Source: Nonomuraea soli (GTDB lineage Bacteria; Actinomycetota; Actinomycetes; Streptosporangiales; Streptosporangiaceae). From it: a stretch of 64,000 bases of DNA. The stretch lies in assembly GCF_013761175.1 (NCBI RefSeq), contig NZ_JACDUR010000005.1, positions 1,002,262 through 1,066,261 on the forward strand, read 5' to 3'. The notes beneath the pieces were generated by a model. That model was given only the letters and a program-made list of their open reading frames with translations. It was not told where the DNA came from and did no database searches. Below are positions 42,166-51,270 of this stretch, piece after piece; positions within the stretch are counted from its first letter, which is position 1, and every line of letters starts with the position of its first letter. The position numbers and the translations under genes were made by a program.

Positions 42166-42804
42166 ATGGTCACCACCGCTTCTCGCAAGACCCGCACCCG
42201 TTCCATGCCGGCCGCCGAGCCGGAGGAGTCCGTCACGATGCCCGCCCCCCAGCCTCAGCCCGAGCTGACCACCCTCCGAGAGGTCTACGACGCCCTCGTG
42301 GACCGCACCGGGCTCCGGGCCGAGATCATCAACGGAAGGTTGATAGTGAGCCCCCTAGGCACCCCCGACCACCAGGACCATGTCGGCGCGATCTACTCCG
42401 CCCTGCGCACCCGCGCTCTGGAGAAGGGCTGGAAGATCTATCCGGGCCTTGACATCTGCATGGACGGCAGCCGTGATCCGTACTCGCCGGATCTCGTCAT
42501 CGCGCCGACCGACGCTCCCCGGTGGGGAGGCAGGGAGCTCCTGGCCAGCGGCCTCATCCTGGTCGGCGAAGTGGTGTCGAAGGGCAGCATCACCGACGAC
42601 CGCGAACACAAGCGCGACGCCTACGCCAAGGCCGGAATCCCGCTCTACCTCCTGGTCGACTCGCTCGCCACCCCGCCCACCGTCACGATCTTCAGCGAGC
42701 CCAAGACCGACCGCTACACCGTCTCCGCCCTCGCCACGATGGGCGACCCCCTCCCCGTCCCCGAGCCCGTCGACTTCACGATCGACACAGCGATCTTCCT
42801 CTGA
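42166..42804 (+). CDS. Uma2-family (DUF820) nuclease-fold protein
   Basis: 212 residues from ATG. LREVYDALVDRTGLRAEIIN, DPYSPDLVIAP, LILVGEVVSKGS, REHKRDAYAKAGIPLYLLVD match Uma2, a PD-(D/E)xK fold family frequent in actinomycetes and cyanobacteria. The residues DLV and EV form the putative metal site. Biological role unknown. Confidence 0.85.
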   Translation: MVTTASRKTRTRSMPAAEPEESVTMPAPQPQPELTTLREVYDALVDRTGLRAEIINGRLIVSPLGTPDHQDHVGAIYSALRTRALEKGWKIYPGLDICMDGSRDPYSPDLVIAPTDAPRWGGRELLASGLILVGEVVSKGSITDDREHKRDAYAKAGIPLYLLVDSLATPPTVTIFSEPKTDRYTVSALATMGDPLPVPEPVDFTIDTAIFL

Positions 42805-42840
42805 CGGGCCCGCGAGCCGAGGCCCAGTAAGCTTTACCCC

Positions 42841-44097
42841 ATGTCCGCTCCACTCTGGCCCGCCCCCACGGCGACCGCGCCCGTGACCGCCACGGTCCCG
42901 CTGCCGGGATCCAAGTCGGTGACCAACCGCGCGCTGCTCCTGGCCGCGCTGGCCGACGGCCCGGGTGTCGTACGGCAGGCGCTCCGCAGCCGTGACGCCG
43001 ACCTCATGGTCCACGCGCTCACCGCGCTCGGCGCCGGCTTCAGCGAGGAGCGCGACGACTACCACATCGTCCCCGGCCCCGTCCGCGGCGGCGTGAGCAT
43101 CGACGTCGGCCTGGCCGGCACCGTGATGCGGTTCGTGCCCCCGATGGCCGCCCTCGCCGACGGCGAGGTGCGCTTCGACGGCGACCCCCACGCGCGCAAG
43201 CGCCCCATGGGCCCCCTGCTCGACGCTCTGCGCGCGCTCGGCGCGCACGTCGACAACGACGCTCTTCCCTTCACCCTGCGCGGCCCCGTGCGGGGCGGCG
43301 AGGTCACGATCGACGCGTCGGCCTCCTCTCAGCTCGTCTCGGGGCTGATGCTGACGGGCGCCCGCTTCGACAAGGGCGTCACCATCAGGCACGCGGGCGA
43401 GCCGGTGCCGTCGATGCCGCACATCGCGATGACGGTGCAGATGCTGCGTGCCGCCGGGGTGACGGTCGACGACAGTGTGAAGGACGTCTGGCACGTCGAG
43501 CCCGGCCCGATCGCCGCCCGTGATCTCGTGGTCGAGCCCGACCTGTCCAACGCGGCGCCGTTCCTGGCCGCCGCGATGATCTCCGGCGGCACGGTGATCA
43601 TCCCCGCCTGGCCGTACGAAACCACGCAGCCCGGCGATTCGCTGCGCCATCTGCTGGCCGAGATGGGCGCCGAGGTCTCGCTCGACGACTCGGGCCTGCG
43701 CGTGACGGGCACGGGCGCGGTGTCGGGCATCGACGCCGACCTGCACGAGGTGGGCGAGCTCACCCCGACCGTGGCCGCGCTGGCCGCCCTGGCCGGCTCG
43801 CCCAGCAGGCTGCGCGGCATCGCGCACCTGCGCGGGCACGAGACCGACCGGCTCAAGGCGCTGGTCACCGAGATCAACCTGCTGGGCGGCGACGCCGAGG
43901 AGACCGCCGACGGCCTGCTGATCCGTCCGCGCGCCCTGCACGGCGGCGTCTTCCACACCTACGACGACCACCGCATGGCCACCGCGGGAGCGGTGATCGG
44001 GCTGCGCGTGCCGGGTGTCGAGGTGGAGAACATCGCGACGACGGGTAAGACCCTTCCCGAGTTCGCCCGAATGTGGGCCCGGATGTTGGGGGATTGA
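42841..44097 (+). CDS. aroA: 3-phosphoshikimate 1-carboxyvinyltransferase (EPSP synthase)
   Basis: 418 residues; shikimate pathway step joining PEP and shikimate-3-phosphate. LPGSKSVTNRALLLAAL (phosphate-binding Lys), LAGTVMRFVPPMAAL, DGDPHARKRPMGPLLDALRA, SSQLVSGLMLTG, DLSNAAPFLAAA and FHTYDDHRMATAGAVIGL are complete. The LAGTVMRF loop has Val-Met where class I enzymes have ATMR/TAMRP-like residues, so glyphosate response cannot be judged. Followed at once by rsgA. Confidence 0.97.
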   Translation: MSAPLWPAPTATAPVTATVPLPGSKSVTNRALLLAALADGPGVVRQALRSRDADLMVHALTALGAGFSEERDDYHIVPGPVRGGVSIDVGLAGTVMRFVPPMAALADGEVRFDGDPHARKRPMGPLLDALRALGAHVDNDALPFTLRGPVRGGEVTIDASASSQLVSGLMLTGARFDKGVTIRHAGEPVPSMPHIAMTVQMLRAAGVTVDDSVKDVWHVEPGPIAARDLVVEPDLSNAAPFLAAAMISGGTVIIPAWPYETTQPGDSLRHLLAEMGAEVSLDDSGLRVTGTGAVSGIDADLHEVGELTPTVAALAALAGSPSRLRGIAHLRGHETDRLKALVTEINLLGGDAEETADGLLIRPRALHGGVFHTYDDHRMATAGAVIGLRVPGVEVENIATTGKTLPEFARMWARMLGD

Positions 44098-44098
44098 C

Positions 44099-45106
44099 CT
44101 GCGTCGCAGGGAGTACGACGAGGACGACGTACGGGTCAGGCCGGGCAAGGGATCGAGGCCGCGGACCCGGATCCGTCCTGCGCACGAAGACGCCGTCGAG
44201 GGGTTCGTGGTCGCCGTCGACCGGGGCCGCTACACCTGCCTGGTGACCTCGGGCAAGGGCAAGCGCGCCCAGTCGCGCACGGTCATGGCGATGAAGGCGC
44301 GCGAGCTGGGACGCAAGGGCATCGTGGTCGGCGACCGGGTGGCCCTGGTCGGCGACGTGTCGGGCGCCGTCGACACGCTCGCCAGGGTCGTCCGGGTCGA
44401 GGAGCGCCGCTCGATGCTGCGCCGCTCGGCCGACGACACCGACGACGGCATCGAGCGCCCGATCGTCGCCAACGCCGACCAGCTCGTGATCGTCACCGCG
44501 CTGGCCGATCCGCCGCCGCGCCCGCGCATGATCGACCGCATGCTGGTGGCCGCCTTCGACGCCGAGATCGAGCCGCTGCTCTGCCTGACCAAGTCGGACC
44601 TGGCCGACCCCGAGGAGCTGGTCGCCCAGTACTCCCCTCTCGACGTGCCGTACGTCGTGGTCCACAAGGGCGGCTCCCTCGACGAGCTGCGCTCGCACCT
44701 GACGAACCGCATCAGCGTGCTCGTCGGCCACTCGGGGGTGGGCAAGTCGACGCTGGTCAACGTGCTCGTCCCCGACGCCAACCGGGCGGTCTCCCACGTC
44801 AACGCCGTCACCGGGCGCGGCAGGCACACCTCCACCTCGGCGGTCGCGCTGCAGTTGCCCGAGGGCGGGTGGATCATCGACACGCCCGGCGTGCGCAGCT
44901 TCGGGCTGGCCCACATCTCCGTGGAGACCGTGCTCGCCTCCTTCCCCGACCTCAACGAGGGCACGGTCGGGTGCCCCAAGGGCTGCACCCACCTCGACGC
45001 GGCGTGCGCGCTCGACGCGTGGGTGGCCGCCGGCCACGCCGACCCGGCCAGGCTCGCCTCCTTGCGCCGCCTGCTGTCCAGCCGCGACGGCGCGCCCGAG
45101 GTCTGA
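44099..45106 (+). CDS. rsgA: Ribosome small-subunit GTPase RsgA
   Basis: 335 residues. Circularly permuted GTPase: OB domain (FVVAVDRGRYTCLVTSGKGK), G4 LTKSDL, G1 GHSGVGKSTLVN, G3 DTPGVRSFGL, then the zinc site CPKGCTHLDAACALDAW. Matures the 30S subunit. No ATG, GTG or TTG fits the conserved N-terminus RRREYDEDDVRVRPG; a CTG at 44099 with GGGGG upstream does, one base after the aroA stop. The only ordinary start upstream lies 28 codons inside aroA. Confidence 0.9.
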   Translation: MRRREYDEDDVRVRPGKGSRPRTRIRPAHEDAVEGFVVAVDRGRYTCLVTSGKGKRAQSRTVMAMKARELGRKGIVVGDRVALVGDVSGAVDTLARVVRVEERRSMLRRSADDTDDGIERPIVANADQLVIVTALADPPPRPRMIDRMLVAAFDAEIEPLLCLTKSDLADPEELVAQYSPLDVPYVVVHKGGSLDELRSHLTNRISVLVGHSGVGKSTLVNVLVPDANRAVSHVNAVTGRGRHTSTSAVALQLPEGGWIIDTPGVRSFGLAHISVETVLASFPDLNEGTVGCPKGCTHLDAACALDAWVAAGHADPARLASLRRLLSSRDGAPEV

Positions 45107-45112
45107 CGGCCG

Positions 45113-45805
45113 GTGGGCTGGCGGGGATGGGTGACGGTCGCGCCCGGCCGGCTGCTGTTCGGCGGCCGGATCGGCCCGGCCGACCTGCACGTCCACTACG
45201 CGGCGCAGTTACTGGTGGGCAGCGGCCTGGTGCTGCATGACGCCGACGGCGCCGAGGTGCGGTGCGACGCGGCGCTGATCCCGCCGAACGTCCCGCACGC
45301 CATCGTCGCCGACGAGGGCGAGGGCCTGCTGGCGCTCGTCGATCCGGCGTCGGGCCGCGTGCCGCGGTCGTCATCGGGCGCCGGGAGCTGGCCGCTCGAC
45401 CTGCGGGCGCCGGCGAACGACCTGGCCGCGCTCCAGGCCGTCGTGACCGGCGTCTTCGGCCCCGCTGGACCGGGTCCGCGCCATCCGGCCCTGGTGGCGG
45501 CGATCGCGGCCCTGCCCGGCCTGCTGCACGAGCGGGTACGGCTGGCGGACGTGGCCCGCCTGGCGGGTGTGTCGCAGAGCCGGCTGTCGCACCTGTTCAC
45601 CGAGGAGCTCGGCCTGCCCTTCCGCCCCTACGTGCTGTGGGCGCGGCTGCACAGGGCGCTGGCCTCGCTCGCGGAGGGGTTCTCGCTGACCGAGGCCGCC
45701 CACGCGGCGGGTTTCTCGGACGCCGCCCACATGACCAGGACGTTCAGGCGCATGATGGGCTCGCCGCCGTCGGCCCTGGCGGCGGGCGTGCGCTGGCTGC
45801 AGTAG
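45113..45805 (+). CDS. AraC-family transcriptional regulator
   Basis: 230 residues (a GTG six codons in is an alternative start). N-terminal cupin-like domain (HYAAQLLVGSGLVLHDADGA, ALIPPNVPHAIVADEGEG) and C-terminal double HTH (VRLADVARLAGVSQSRLSHL, SLTEAAHAAGFSDAAHMTRT). The flavin monooxygenase gene starts 48 bases after its stop, so that is the likeliest target or operon partner. Confidence 0.87.
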   Translation: MGWRGWVTVAPGRLLFGGRIGPADLHVHYAAQLLVGSGLVLHDADGAEVRCDAALIPPNVPHAIVADEGEGLLALVDPASGRVPRSSSGAGSWPLDLRAPANDLAALQAVVTGVFGPAGPGPRHPALVAAIAALPGLLHERVRLADVARLAGVSQSRLSHLFTEELGLPFRPYVLWARLHRALASLAEGFSLTEAAHAAGFSDAAHMTRTFRRMMGSPPSALAAGVRWLQ

Positions 45806-45852
45806 CAGGTTCGTTCAAGCCACGGACCGGGCGCCGGGGCGAGCCTGGTCCC

Positions 45853-46866
45853 ATGACGGATTTCCTGATCATCGGAGCCGGTCAGGCCGGGCTCGCCATG
45901 GCGCGCGAGCTGCGGCTGGCCGGCGCCGACGTGCTGCTTCTCGACGAACGTTCCAAGGTCGGCCAGTCGTGGCGCGAGCGGTGGGACTCGCTGCGGCTGT
46001 TCACCTCCGCGCGCCACAGCGCCCTGCCCGGCCTGCCCTTTCCCGGCCCCGCCGACGCCTATCCCGCCAAGGACGAGGTCGCCGACTATCTGGCCGCCTA
46101 CGCCGAGCACTTCTCCCTGCCGATCCGCCACGACACGAAGGTGCTCGGGCTGAGCCGTACGGCAGGCGGCGGGTTCCTGGCGACGACCGCGACGGGCGAT
46201 GTGACGGCCCGCTCCGTGATCGTCGCCACGGGCCCCTTCCAGCGTCCGCGCATCCCGCCGATCGACGTGCCGCCGGGCGTCGTGGCGATCCACAGCTCCG
46301 CCTACACGGGCGTGCGGGACCTGCCGGGCGGCTCGGTGCTCGTGGCCGGAGCGGGCAACTCCGGCGTGCAGATCGCCGAGGAACTGGCCAGGGCTGGGCG
46401 GAGGGTCACGCTGGCGGTGGGCAGGCGCATGACGGTGCTGCCGCAGCGGGTGTTCGGCCGCGACGTGTTCGGCCTGCTCGACCGGCTGGGCACCATGCGG
46501 GCCCCGGCCTCCGGCCTGGTGGGCGGGATCGTCCGGCGGCGCGAACCGCTGATCGGGCTGGGCCCCGGCGGGCTGCGCAAGCTTGGCGTCGAGGTGACGG
46601 GAAGGGTCACGTCGGTCACCGGCGTGGACGCCGTGGTGTGGGCGACCGGCTTCCGCCAGGACTTCTCCTGGATCGACGTCCCCGGCGCCCTCGACGCGGG
46701 CAGGCCGGTCCACGACGAGGGGCTCGGATGTGTCCCGGGCCTAGCCTTCATCGGCCTGCCCTATCTGCGCAACCGGGGTTCGGCCCTGCTCGGCTGGGTC
46801 GGCGAGGACGCGGCCGCGCTGGCGGGGCGCCTCATCGGTTCGGGCGGAGCGTCCAGTCGACGGTGA
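45853..46866 (+). CDS. Flavin-containing monooxygenase-like oxidoreductase
   Basis: 337 residues. FAD site LIIGAGQAGLAMARELRLAG, then RERWDSLRLFTSARHSALPG, and NAD(P) site VLVAGAGNSGVQIAEELARAG, VVWATGF and an ending PYLRNRGSALLGWVGEDA. Typical of the CzcO/trkA-like putative flavoprotein family. Substrate unknown. Its 3' end overlaps the opposing thioesterase gene by 35 bases. Confidence 0.88.
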   Translation: MTDFLIIGAGQAGLAMARELRLAGADVLLLDERSKVGQSWRERWDSLRLFTSARHSALPGLPFPGPADAYPAKDEVADYLAAYAEHFSLPIRHDTKVLGLSRTAGGGFLATTATGDVTARSVIVATGPFQRPRIPPIDVPPGVVAIHSSAYTGVRDLPGGSVLVAGAGNSGVQIAEELARAGRRVTLAVGRRMTVLPQRVFGRDVFGLLDRLGTMRAPASGLVGGIVRRREPLIGLGPGGLRKLGVEVTGRVTSVTGVDAVVWATGFRQDFSWIDVPGALDAGRPVHDEGLGCVPGLAFIGLPYLRNRGSALLGWVGEDAAALAGRLIGSGGASSRR

Positions 46867-47275
46867 GCTCGCTGACGACGACGCCGTCGGCGTTGCGCAG
46901 CTCCACGGCCACCTCGAACGTGGGCCGCTTGCCCGCGTCGAGGAGCTCCAGGACCGCCGCCCGGTCGGCCCGCACGTGGGCGGTGGCGACGATCTCGCCG
47001 AGGGCCAGCTTCAGGTACTTCACCGTCGAGACGGTCACCAGCGGCGTGGCACGGGAGAGCTGGTCGGCGAAGAGCGAGAGCATGGCCGCCCCCGAGGCCG
47101 ACTCGGCCAGGGTGAACAGCGCCCCCGCGTGCGGCCCGCCCACGTGGTTGCGCAGGTCGGGACGGTCGGCGACCCGGCAGACGGCCACGCCGTCGGCGAC
47201 CGAGTCGAAGGTGATGCCGAGCGTGCGCGCGAAGGGCACGGTCTCCAGCAGGAGCGCGCCAACGTCTGTCGTCAT
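46832..47275 (-). CDS. DUF4442/YiiD-like hotdog thioesterase
   Basis: 147 residues: FARTLGITFDSVADGVAVCR, LRNHVGGPHAGALFTLAESA, TVSTVKYLKLALGEIVATA. Hotdog fold with the helix-bearing HVGGPHAGALFTLAE segment. Acyl substrate unknown. Confidence 0.8.
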   Translation of the reverse strand: MTTDVGALLLETVPFARTLGITFDSVADGVAVCRVADRPDLRNHVGGPHAGALFTLAESASGAAMLSLFADQLSRATPLVTVSTVKYLKLALGEIVATAHVRADRAAVLELLDAGKRPTFEVAVELRNADGVVVSELTVDWTLRPNR

Positions 47276-47371
47276 GGCCCAATGCTACTCGCGAGTAACC
47301 GATTCTCCGTCTAGCAAAAGTTGATCTCTGCGGTTATGGTCGAACGGAAAGAAAGCTTCATCCATGGAGGT

Positions 47372-47809
47372 ATGGTGGGCAAGAAGTTTCACGTACTGGC
47401 CTTACCGATCGCCGCGGTCGCCCTGGCCGCCCTGAGCGCACCCGCCCAGGCGGCAGAGGGCTACGACCGGTGCCAGGAGGGCTACTACTGCCTCTTCTCC
47501 GGCCTCGACGGCACGGGCGACATCGTCCAGCTGCAGGGCAACACCCCCAACCTGGCCGCCCTGGGCATGGGCGACCGCGCCAAGTCCGACTGGAACCGCA
47601 CCGACACGCTCATCCATCTGCACACCCAGCCCGACTACGGCGGCTGCACGGCCGTCACGAGCCCACGGGGCAAGGGCAACTTCTACATCACCTTCCGCGA
47701 CGCCTTCGACTCCGTCCGCTTCGGCGGACCCAACGGTCCCTCCTGCTCGATCTGGGAGGACGACGAATACCTGGTCAAGCGCGCGGCGGCCACCGACTCG
47801 CACGGCTGA
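47372..47809 (+). CDS. Secreted peptidase-inhibitor I36-type protein
   Basis: 145 residues. Signal peptide KKFHVLALPIAAVALAALSA, cleavage near AQA-AEG. Mature part has CQEGYYCLFSGLDGTGDIVQ, DYGGCTAVTSP and NGPSCSIWEDD, the crystallin-like pattern of inhibitor family I36 (Streptomyces metalloproteinase inhibitor relatives). The start is unclear: GGAGGT directly abuts the ATG, so GTG one codon later or ATG 12 codons earlier are options. May restrain the cell's own secreted peptidases. Confidence 0.78.
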   Translation: MVGKKFHVLALPIAAVALAALSAPAQAAEGYDRCQEGYYCLFSGLDGTGDIVQLQGNTPNLAALGMGDRAKSDWNRTDTLIHLHTQPDYGGCTAVTSPRGKGNFYITFRDAFDSVRFGGPNGPSCSIWEDDEYLVKRAAATDSHG

Positions 47810-47818
47810 TCCCCGCCG

Positions 47819-47845
47819 GTGCCCTTCGGCACGCCCGAAGGGCAC
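47819..47845 (+). terminator. Terminator of the I36 protein gene
   Basis: GTGCCCTTCGG (47819-47829) pairs with CCGAAGGGCAC (47835-47845), 5-nt loop, no T tract. Confidence 0.6.
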
Positions 47846-47882
47846 TAGGTATGTCCGGGTTGGCGCGATAGCGTGACATCTC

Positions 47883-48677
47883 GTGACGGGTTACAGCGAC
47901 GACCTACGCCTCGCGCATGTCATGGCGGACGCCGCCGATAACCTCACCATGCGCCGGTTCAAGGCAGTCGACCTCAAGGTCGAGACCAAGCCCGACCTCA
48001 CCCCGGTCAGCGACGCCGACCGCACCGTCGAGGAGGCGATCAGGGGCACCCTCAGGAGGGCCAGACCCCGCGACGCGGTCATCGGCGAGGAGTTCGGCAA
48101 CACCGGCTGGGGCGCCAGGTCATGGGTGATCGACCCGATCGACGGCACCAAGAACTACGTGCGCGGCGTGCCCGTCTGGGCGACGCTCATCGCGCTGATG
48201 GACCACGGCAGGGTGGTCGTCGGCCTCGTGTCGGCCCCCGCCCTGGGCAGGCGCTGGTGGGCGGCCAAGGGCGGCGGCTCCTGGACCGGCAGGAGCCTGA
48301 CCAAGGCCACCCGCATGAACGTCTCCAAGGTCTCCAAGCTGGAGGACGCCTCCTTCTCCTACTCCAGCTTCGGCGGCTGGGAGGAGCAGGGCAGGCTCGA
48401 CAACTTCCTCGACCTCAACAGGGCCTGCTGGCGCACCAGGGCCTACGGCGACTTCTGGTCCCACATGATGGTCGCCGAGGGTGCGGTGGACCTGTCGGCC
48501 GAGCCCGAGCTGTCACCGTGGGACATCGCCGCCCTGACCGTGATCGTGGAGGAGGCCGGCGGGCGCTGGACGGGGCTCGACGGCGGCACCGGGCTGGAAG
48601 GCGGCAGCCTGGTGTGCACCAACGGCCTGCTGCACGACGAGGTCCTGGGCAGGCTCACAACTCCAAGGTTGGTTTGA
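47883..48677 (+). CDS. hisN: Inositol-monophosphatase-family histidinol phosphatase
   Basis: 264 residues from GTG. Metal/phosphate motifs GEEFGNTG, WVIDPIDGTKNYVRGVPVWA and LSPWDIAALTVIVEEAGG are complete. This subgroup (WDIDPIDGT with NYVRG) is the HisN branch of actinobacteria, which removes phosphate from histidinol phosphate. Its 3' end overlaps the opposing exporter gene by 23 bases. Confidence 0.87.
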   Translation: MTGYSDDLRLAHVMADAADNLTMRRFKAVDLKVETKPDLTPVSDADRTVEEAIRGTLRRARPRDAVIGEEFGNTGWGARSWVIDPIDGTKNYVRGVPVWATLIALMDHGRVVVGLVSAPALGRRWWAAKGGGSWTGRSLTKATRMNVSKVSKLEDASFSYSSFGGWEEQGRLDNFLDLNRACWRTRAYGDFWSHMMVAEGAVDLSAEPELSPWDIAALTVIVEEAGGRWTGLDGGTGLEGGSLVCTNGLLHDEVLGRLTTPRLV

Positions 48678-50658
48678 ACCGCTCCATGTTCCAGACCCGC
48701 TGCCTGCTGACCATGACGACGATCAGCGCCAGCGCGGTCAGGAAGAACCCGGCCAGCACGGCGACCGAGTGCCAGGTGATGTCGGGATTGCCGCCGGAGA
48801 TCGTCACCCGCAGGGCGCTGATCAGGTAACTCATCGGCAGCAGCGGATGGAGAGCCACCAGGGGGCCGGGCAGGGTCGGCACCGGGAAGAGCCCGCCGCT
48901 GGCGACGAGCTGCAGGATGAGCAGGACCAGCGCGACGGCCGCGCCCGCCCCGCCGATCGCCACCCGCAGGAGCTGGATCAGCGTCGCGAACGTCGCCATC
49001 CCCAGCGCCATGAGCCCGATCGTTCCCGGCACGTTGACCGGATCCAGCCCCAGGCCCAGATCGACGACGCCGTACAGGAGCAGCGCGGCGGCCTGGCCGA
49101 CCATCGCCACGGGCAACCACGCCGACAGGGCCACCGTGAGCGCCCCCGCGCCAGAGGCCAGCGCCCGGGAGCCGACCGGGTGGAGCATCAGGAACGCGAC
49201 GACGCCGAAGACCCACAACGAGATCGGGATGAAGAACGGCGCCAGCCCCCGGCCGTAGGAGTCGGCGGCGTGCACGTTGGTCAGCCGCACGTCGACCGGG
49301 TCGGCCAGCGTGCTCGACGAAGAGGAGTCGAGCGTGGGCAGCTCGCCGCGGCCCTCCTCGATGCCGTCGACGAGCTTGCCCGTGCCGTCCTTGAGCTGCC
49401 CGAGCCCGGAGCTGAGCTGCTCGGCGCCGCCGAGGAGGGTGCCGACCCCGCTGTCCAGGGCCTTGGCGCCCTTGGCCACCAGCCGGGCGCCGTCGTCGAG
49501 TTTCTGGATGTCACGGGCGCCCCTGGCGATCCTGCGCTGCAGCGCGGGCACCTCGCGCTTGAGCGCGGCGATCTCCCGCGCCACGTGGGAGACCTCGTTG
49601 TCGAGTGCCCCCGCGAGGCGGGCGATCCTGGCCGCCTCCATGGCCAGCAGCTCGGCGAAGTCGAGCAGGTCGTGCACCAGGGGGCTCATCGCGGGCGTGA
49701 ACAGGAAGTCGTCGCTGGCGTCCGGGTTGAGCGGCAGGCCGAGCAGCCGTTTCTTCTCCTCGGCGATCCACACGGAGATCCGGTCGCAGAGCCGGTAGAG
49801 GATGTCGGCCACCGCGCGCGCGATCCGCGCGATCTCCCGCGCGCCCGCCGCGCCGATGCCCGTGATCTTCGCGGCGAGCTGGGCGATCCGGTTGGCCCGG
49901 TCGGCCACGATCGGCAGCTCGCGCATGGCCAGCTCGGCGAGCGGCTGGGCGATCCTGTTGAGCTTGTCGACACCCGCGGACACCGCGGCGGCGCCGGGCG
50001 CGAGCGCGGCCGTCCCCGCCTTGATCTTCTCGACTCCCTGGACGAGCTCCCTGCCGCCCTCGTCGGCCGAAGCGGCGCCCCTGTCGAGCTCGCGGGCGCC
50101 CTTCTCCAGCTCGTCGAGGCCCTCCTCCGCCTTGTCGAGCCCCTCGAAGGCGGCGTCGAAGTACGCCTCCACCGCGGCGGCGTTGACCTTCTCGTGCAGC
50201 TCGGACTGGGCCACCTTGGCCATGGTCCCGACCACGTAGTTGTTGCCGTCGTCCGCCTGGATGGTCATGGTCGCCCGCTCGGCCGTGCCGTTCGCGGCGC
50301 TGGAGACCTTGGCGCTGAAGTCGGCGGGGACCGTGATGATCAGGAAGTAGCGTCCCTCGCGCTGACCTCGCTGAGCTTCCGCGGCGCTGACATAGTGCCA
50401 CTGGAACTGGGGGTCGTCCTTCAGCTCGTCGACGAAGTCCTGCCCGGCGTGGACCTGCTTGCCCTTCACCGTGACCGGCACGTCCTCGTTGACCACGGCC
50501 ACGGGGATCTGGTCCGCCTTGCCGTACGGGTCCCAGTTGGCCCACAGGTAGGTGGCGCCGTACAACAACGGCACGATCAGCAGGAAGGCCAGCCCAGCCC
50601 GCTGCAGCGGCTTGCGGAATCGGCGCAGCTCGAACAGGGCCAGGTCAAGCACGCGCAC
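48655..50658 (-). CDS. YhgE/Pip-type membrane protein (ABC-2-like exporter)
   Basis: 667 residues. One N-terminal helix (AGLAFLLIVPLLYGATYLWA), a large external segment with Pip motifs (VAVVNEDVPV, GRYFLIITVPADFSAKVSSA) and long helical/heptad regions (KAEEGLDELEKGARELDRGA, AKGAKALDSGVGTLLGGAEQ), then about five C-terminal helices (PISLWVFGVVAFLM, ALVLLILQLVASGGLFPVPT, VAVLAGFFLTALALIVVMVS). The architecture matches YhgE/EsaA-like proteins. Overlaps the ATPase gene by 14 bases and is probably its membrane partner. Confidence 0.88.
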   Translation of the reverse strand: MRVLDLALFELRRFRKPLQRAGLAFLLIVPLLYGATYLWANWDPYGKADQIPVAVVNEDVPVTVKGKQVHAGQDFVDELKDDPQFQWHYVSAAEAQRGQREGRYFLIITVPADFSAKVSSAANGTAERATMTIQADDGNNYVVGTMAKVAQSELHEKVNAAAVEAYFDAAFEGLDKAEEGLDELEKGARELDRGAASADEGGRELVQGVEKIKAGTAALAPGAAAVSAGVDKLNRIAQPLAELAMRELPIVADRANRIAQLAAKITGIGAAGAREIARIARAVADILYRLCDRISVWIAEEKKRLLGLPLNPDASDDFLFTPAMSPLVHDLLDFAELLAMEAARIARLAGALDNEVSHVAREIAALKREVPALQRRIARGARDIQKLDDGARLVAKGAKALDSGVGTLLGGAEQLSSGLGQLKDGTGKLVDGIEEGRGELPTLDSSSSSTLADPVDVRLTNVHAADSYGRGLAPFFIPISLWVFGVVAFLMLHPVGSRALASGAGALTVALSAWLPVAMVGQAAALLLYGVVDLGLGLDPVNVPGTIGLMALGMATFATLIQLLRVAIGGAGAAVALVLLILQLVASGGLFPVPTLPGPLVALHPLLPMSYLISALRVTISGGNPDITWHSVAVLAGFFLTALALIVVMVSRQRVWNMERFKPTLEL

Positions 50659-51256
50659 AGCGGACCCATCCGTCGGCCAGGCCGCGCGCGGGAGCCTCCT
50701 CGACCGTGGAGGCCACGATCGTCGCGCCCGCGTCGCACGCCCGGCGCAGCGCCAGCCACACCTGCTCCTGCCGGTCGGTCGCGGTGTTGTCGTGCACGTC
50801 GTCGAGCACCACGACGGGCTTGCCCGCCATCAGCCCGAGCGCCGCGCAGAGCAGGGTCCGGTCTGCGGCGTCGAGTTCCTCTGTGAGCTCCTTCTCCGGA
50901 GCGTTCCATCCCAGTGCCGAGCAGGCCCGGCCGAACGCATCCTTGCCGACACGCTCCAGCCGCCTGCGCTCGCGGGCGTGCTCCCCCACCCGCAGCTCCG
51001 GCGTCAGGTCGATCGGCGGGCGCACCCGCGCCACCGCCACCTTCCCGCGCACGGACCTGGCCCCGTCGACGGTCAGCTCGCCGCGGGTGACCTTCATCCG
51101 CCCGGCCAGAGCGAGCAGGAAACACGACCGCCCCGAGTCGGAGGGGCCGACGACCGCGACCAGGGAGCCGGGCGGCGCCTCCAGCGACAACCCCTGGAAG
51201 ATCCAGTGGCCGTGCTTGCGAAGTCCCAGCTCCACAGCTCTGATCACAGTGACCAT
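50645..51256 (-). CDS. ABC-type ATP-binding protein with degenerate motifs
   Basis: 203 residues. The Walker A position reads GPSDSGRS, with Gly-to-Asp and Lys-to-Arg changes; Walker B reads VVVLDDVHD with Asp in place of the catalytic Glu; no LSGGQ is seen (LTEELDAADRTLL instead). Still recognisable by EAPPGSLVAVVGPSDSGRS and the overall order. Paired with the YhgE/Pip gene. Classical ATP hydrolysis is doubtful. Confidence 0.8.
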   Translation of the reverse strand: MVTVIRAVELGLRKHGHWIFQGLSLEAPPGSLVAVVGPSDSGRSCFLLALAGRMKVTRGELTVDGARSVRGKVAVARVRPPIDLTPELRVGEHARERRRLERVGKDAFGRACSALGWNAPEKELTEELDAADRTLLCAALGLMAGKPVVVLDDVHDNTATDRQEQVWLALRRACDAGATIVASTVEEAPARGLADGWVRCARA

Positions 51257-51270
51257 ACTGTCACTCGGAG

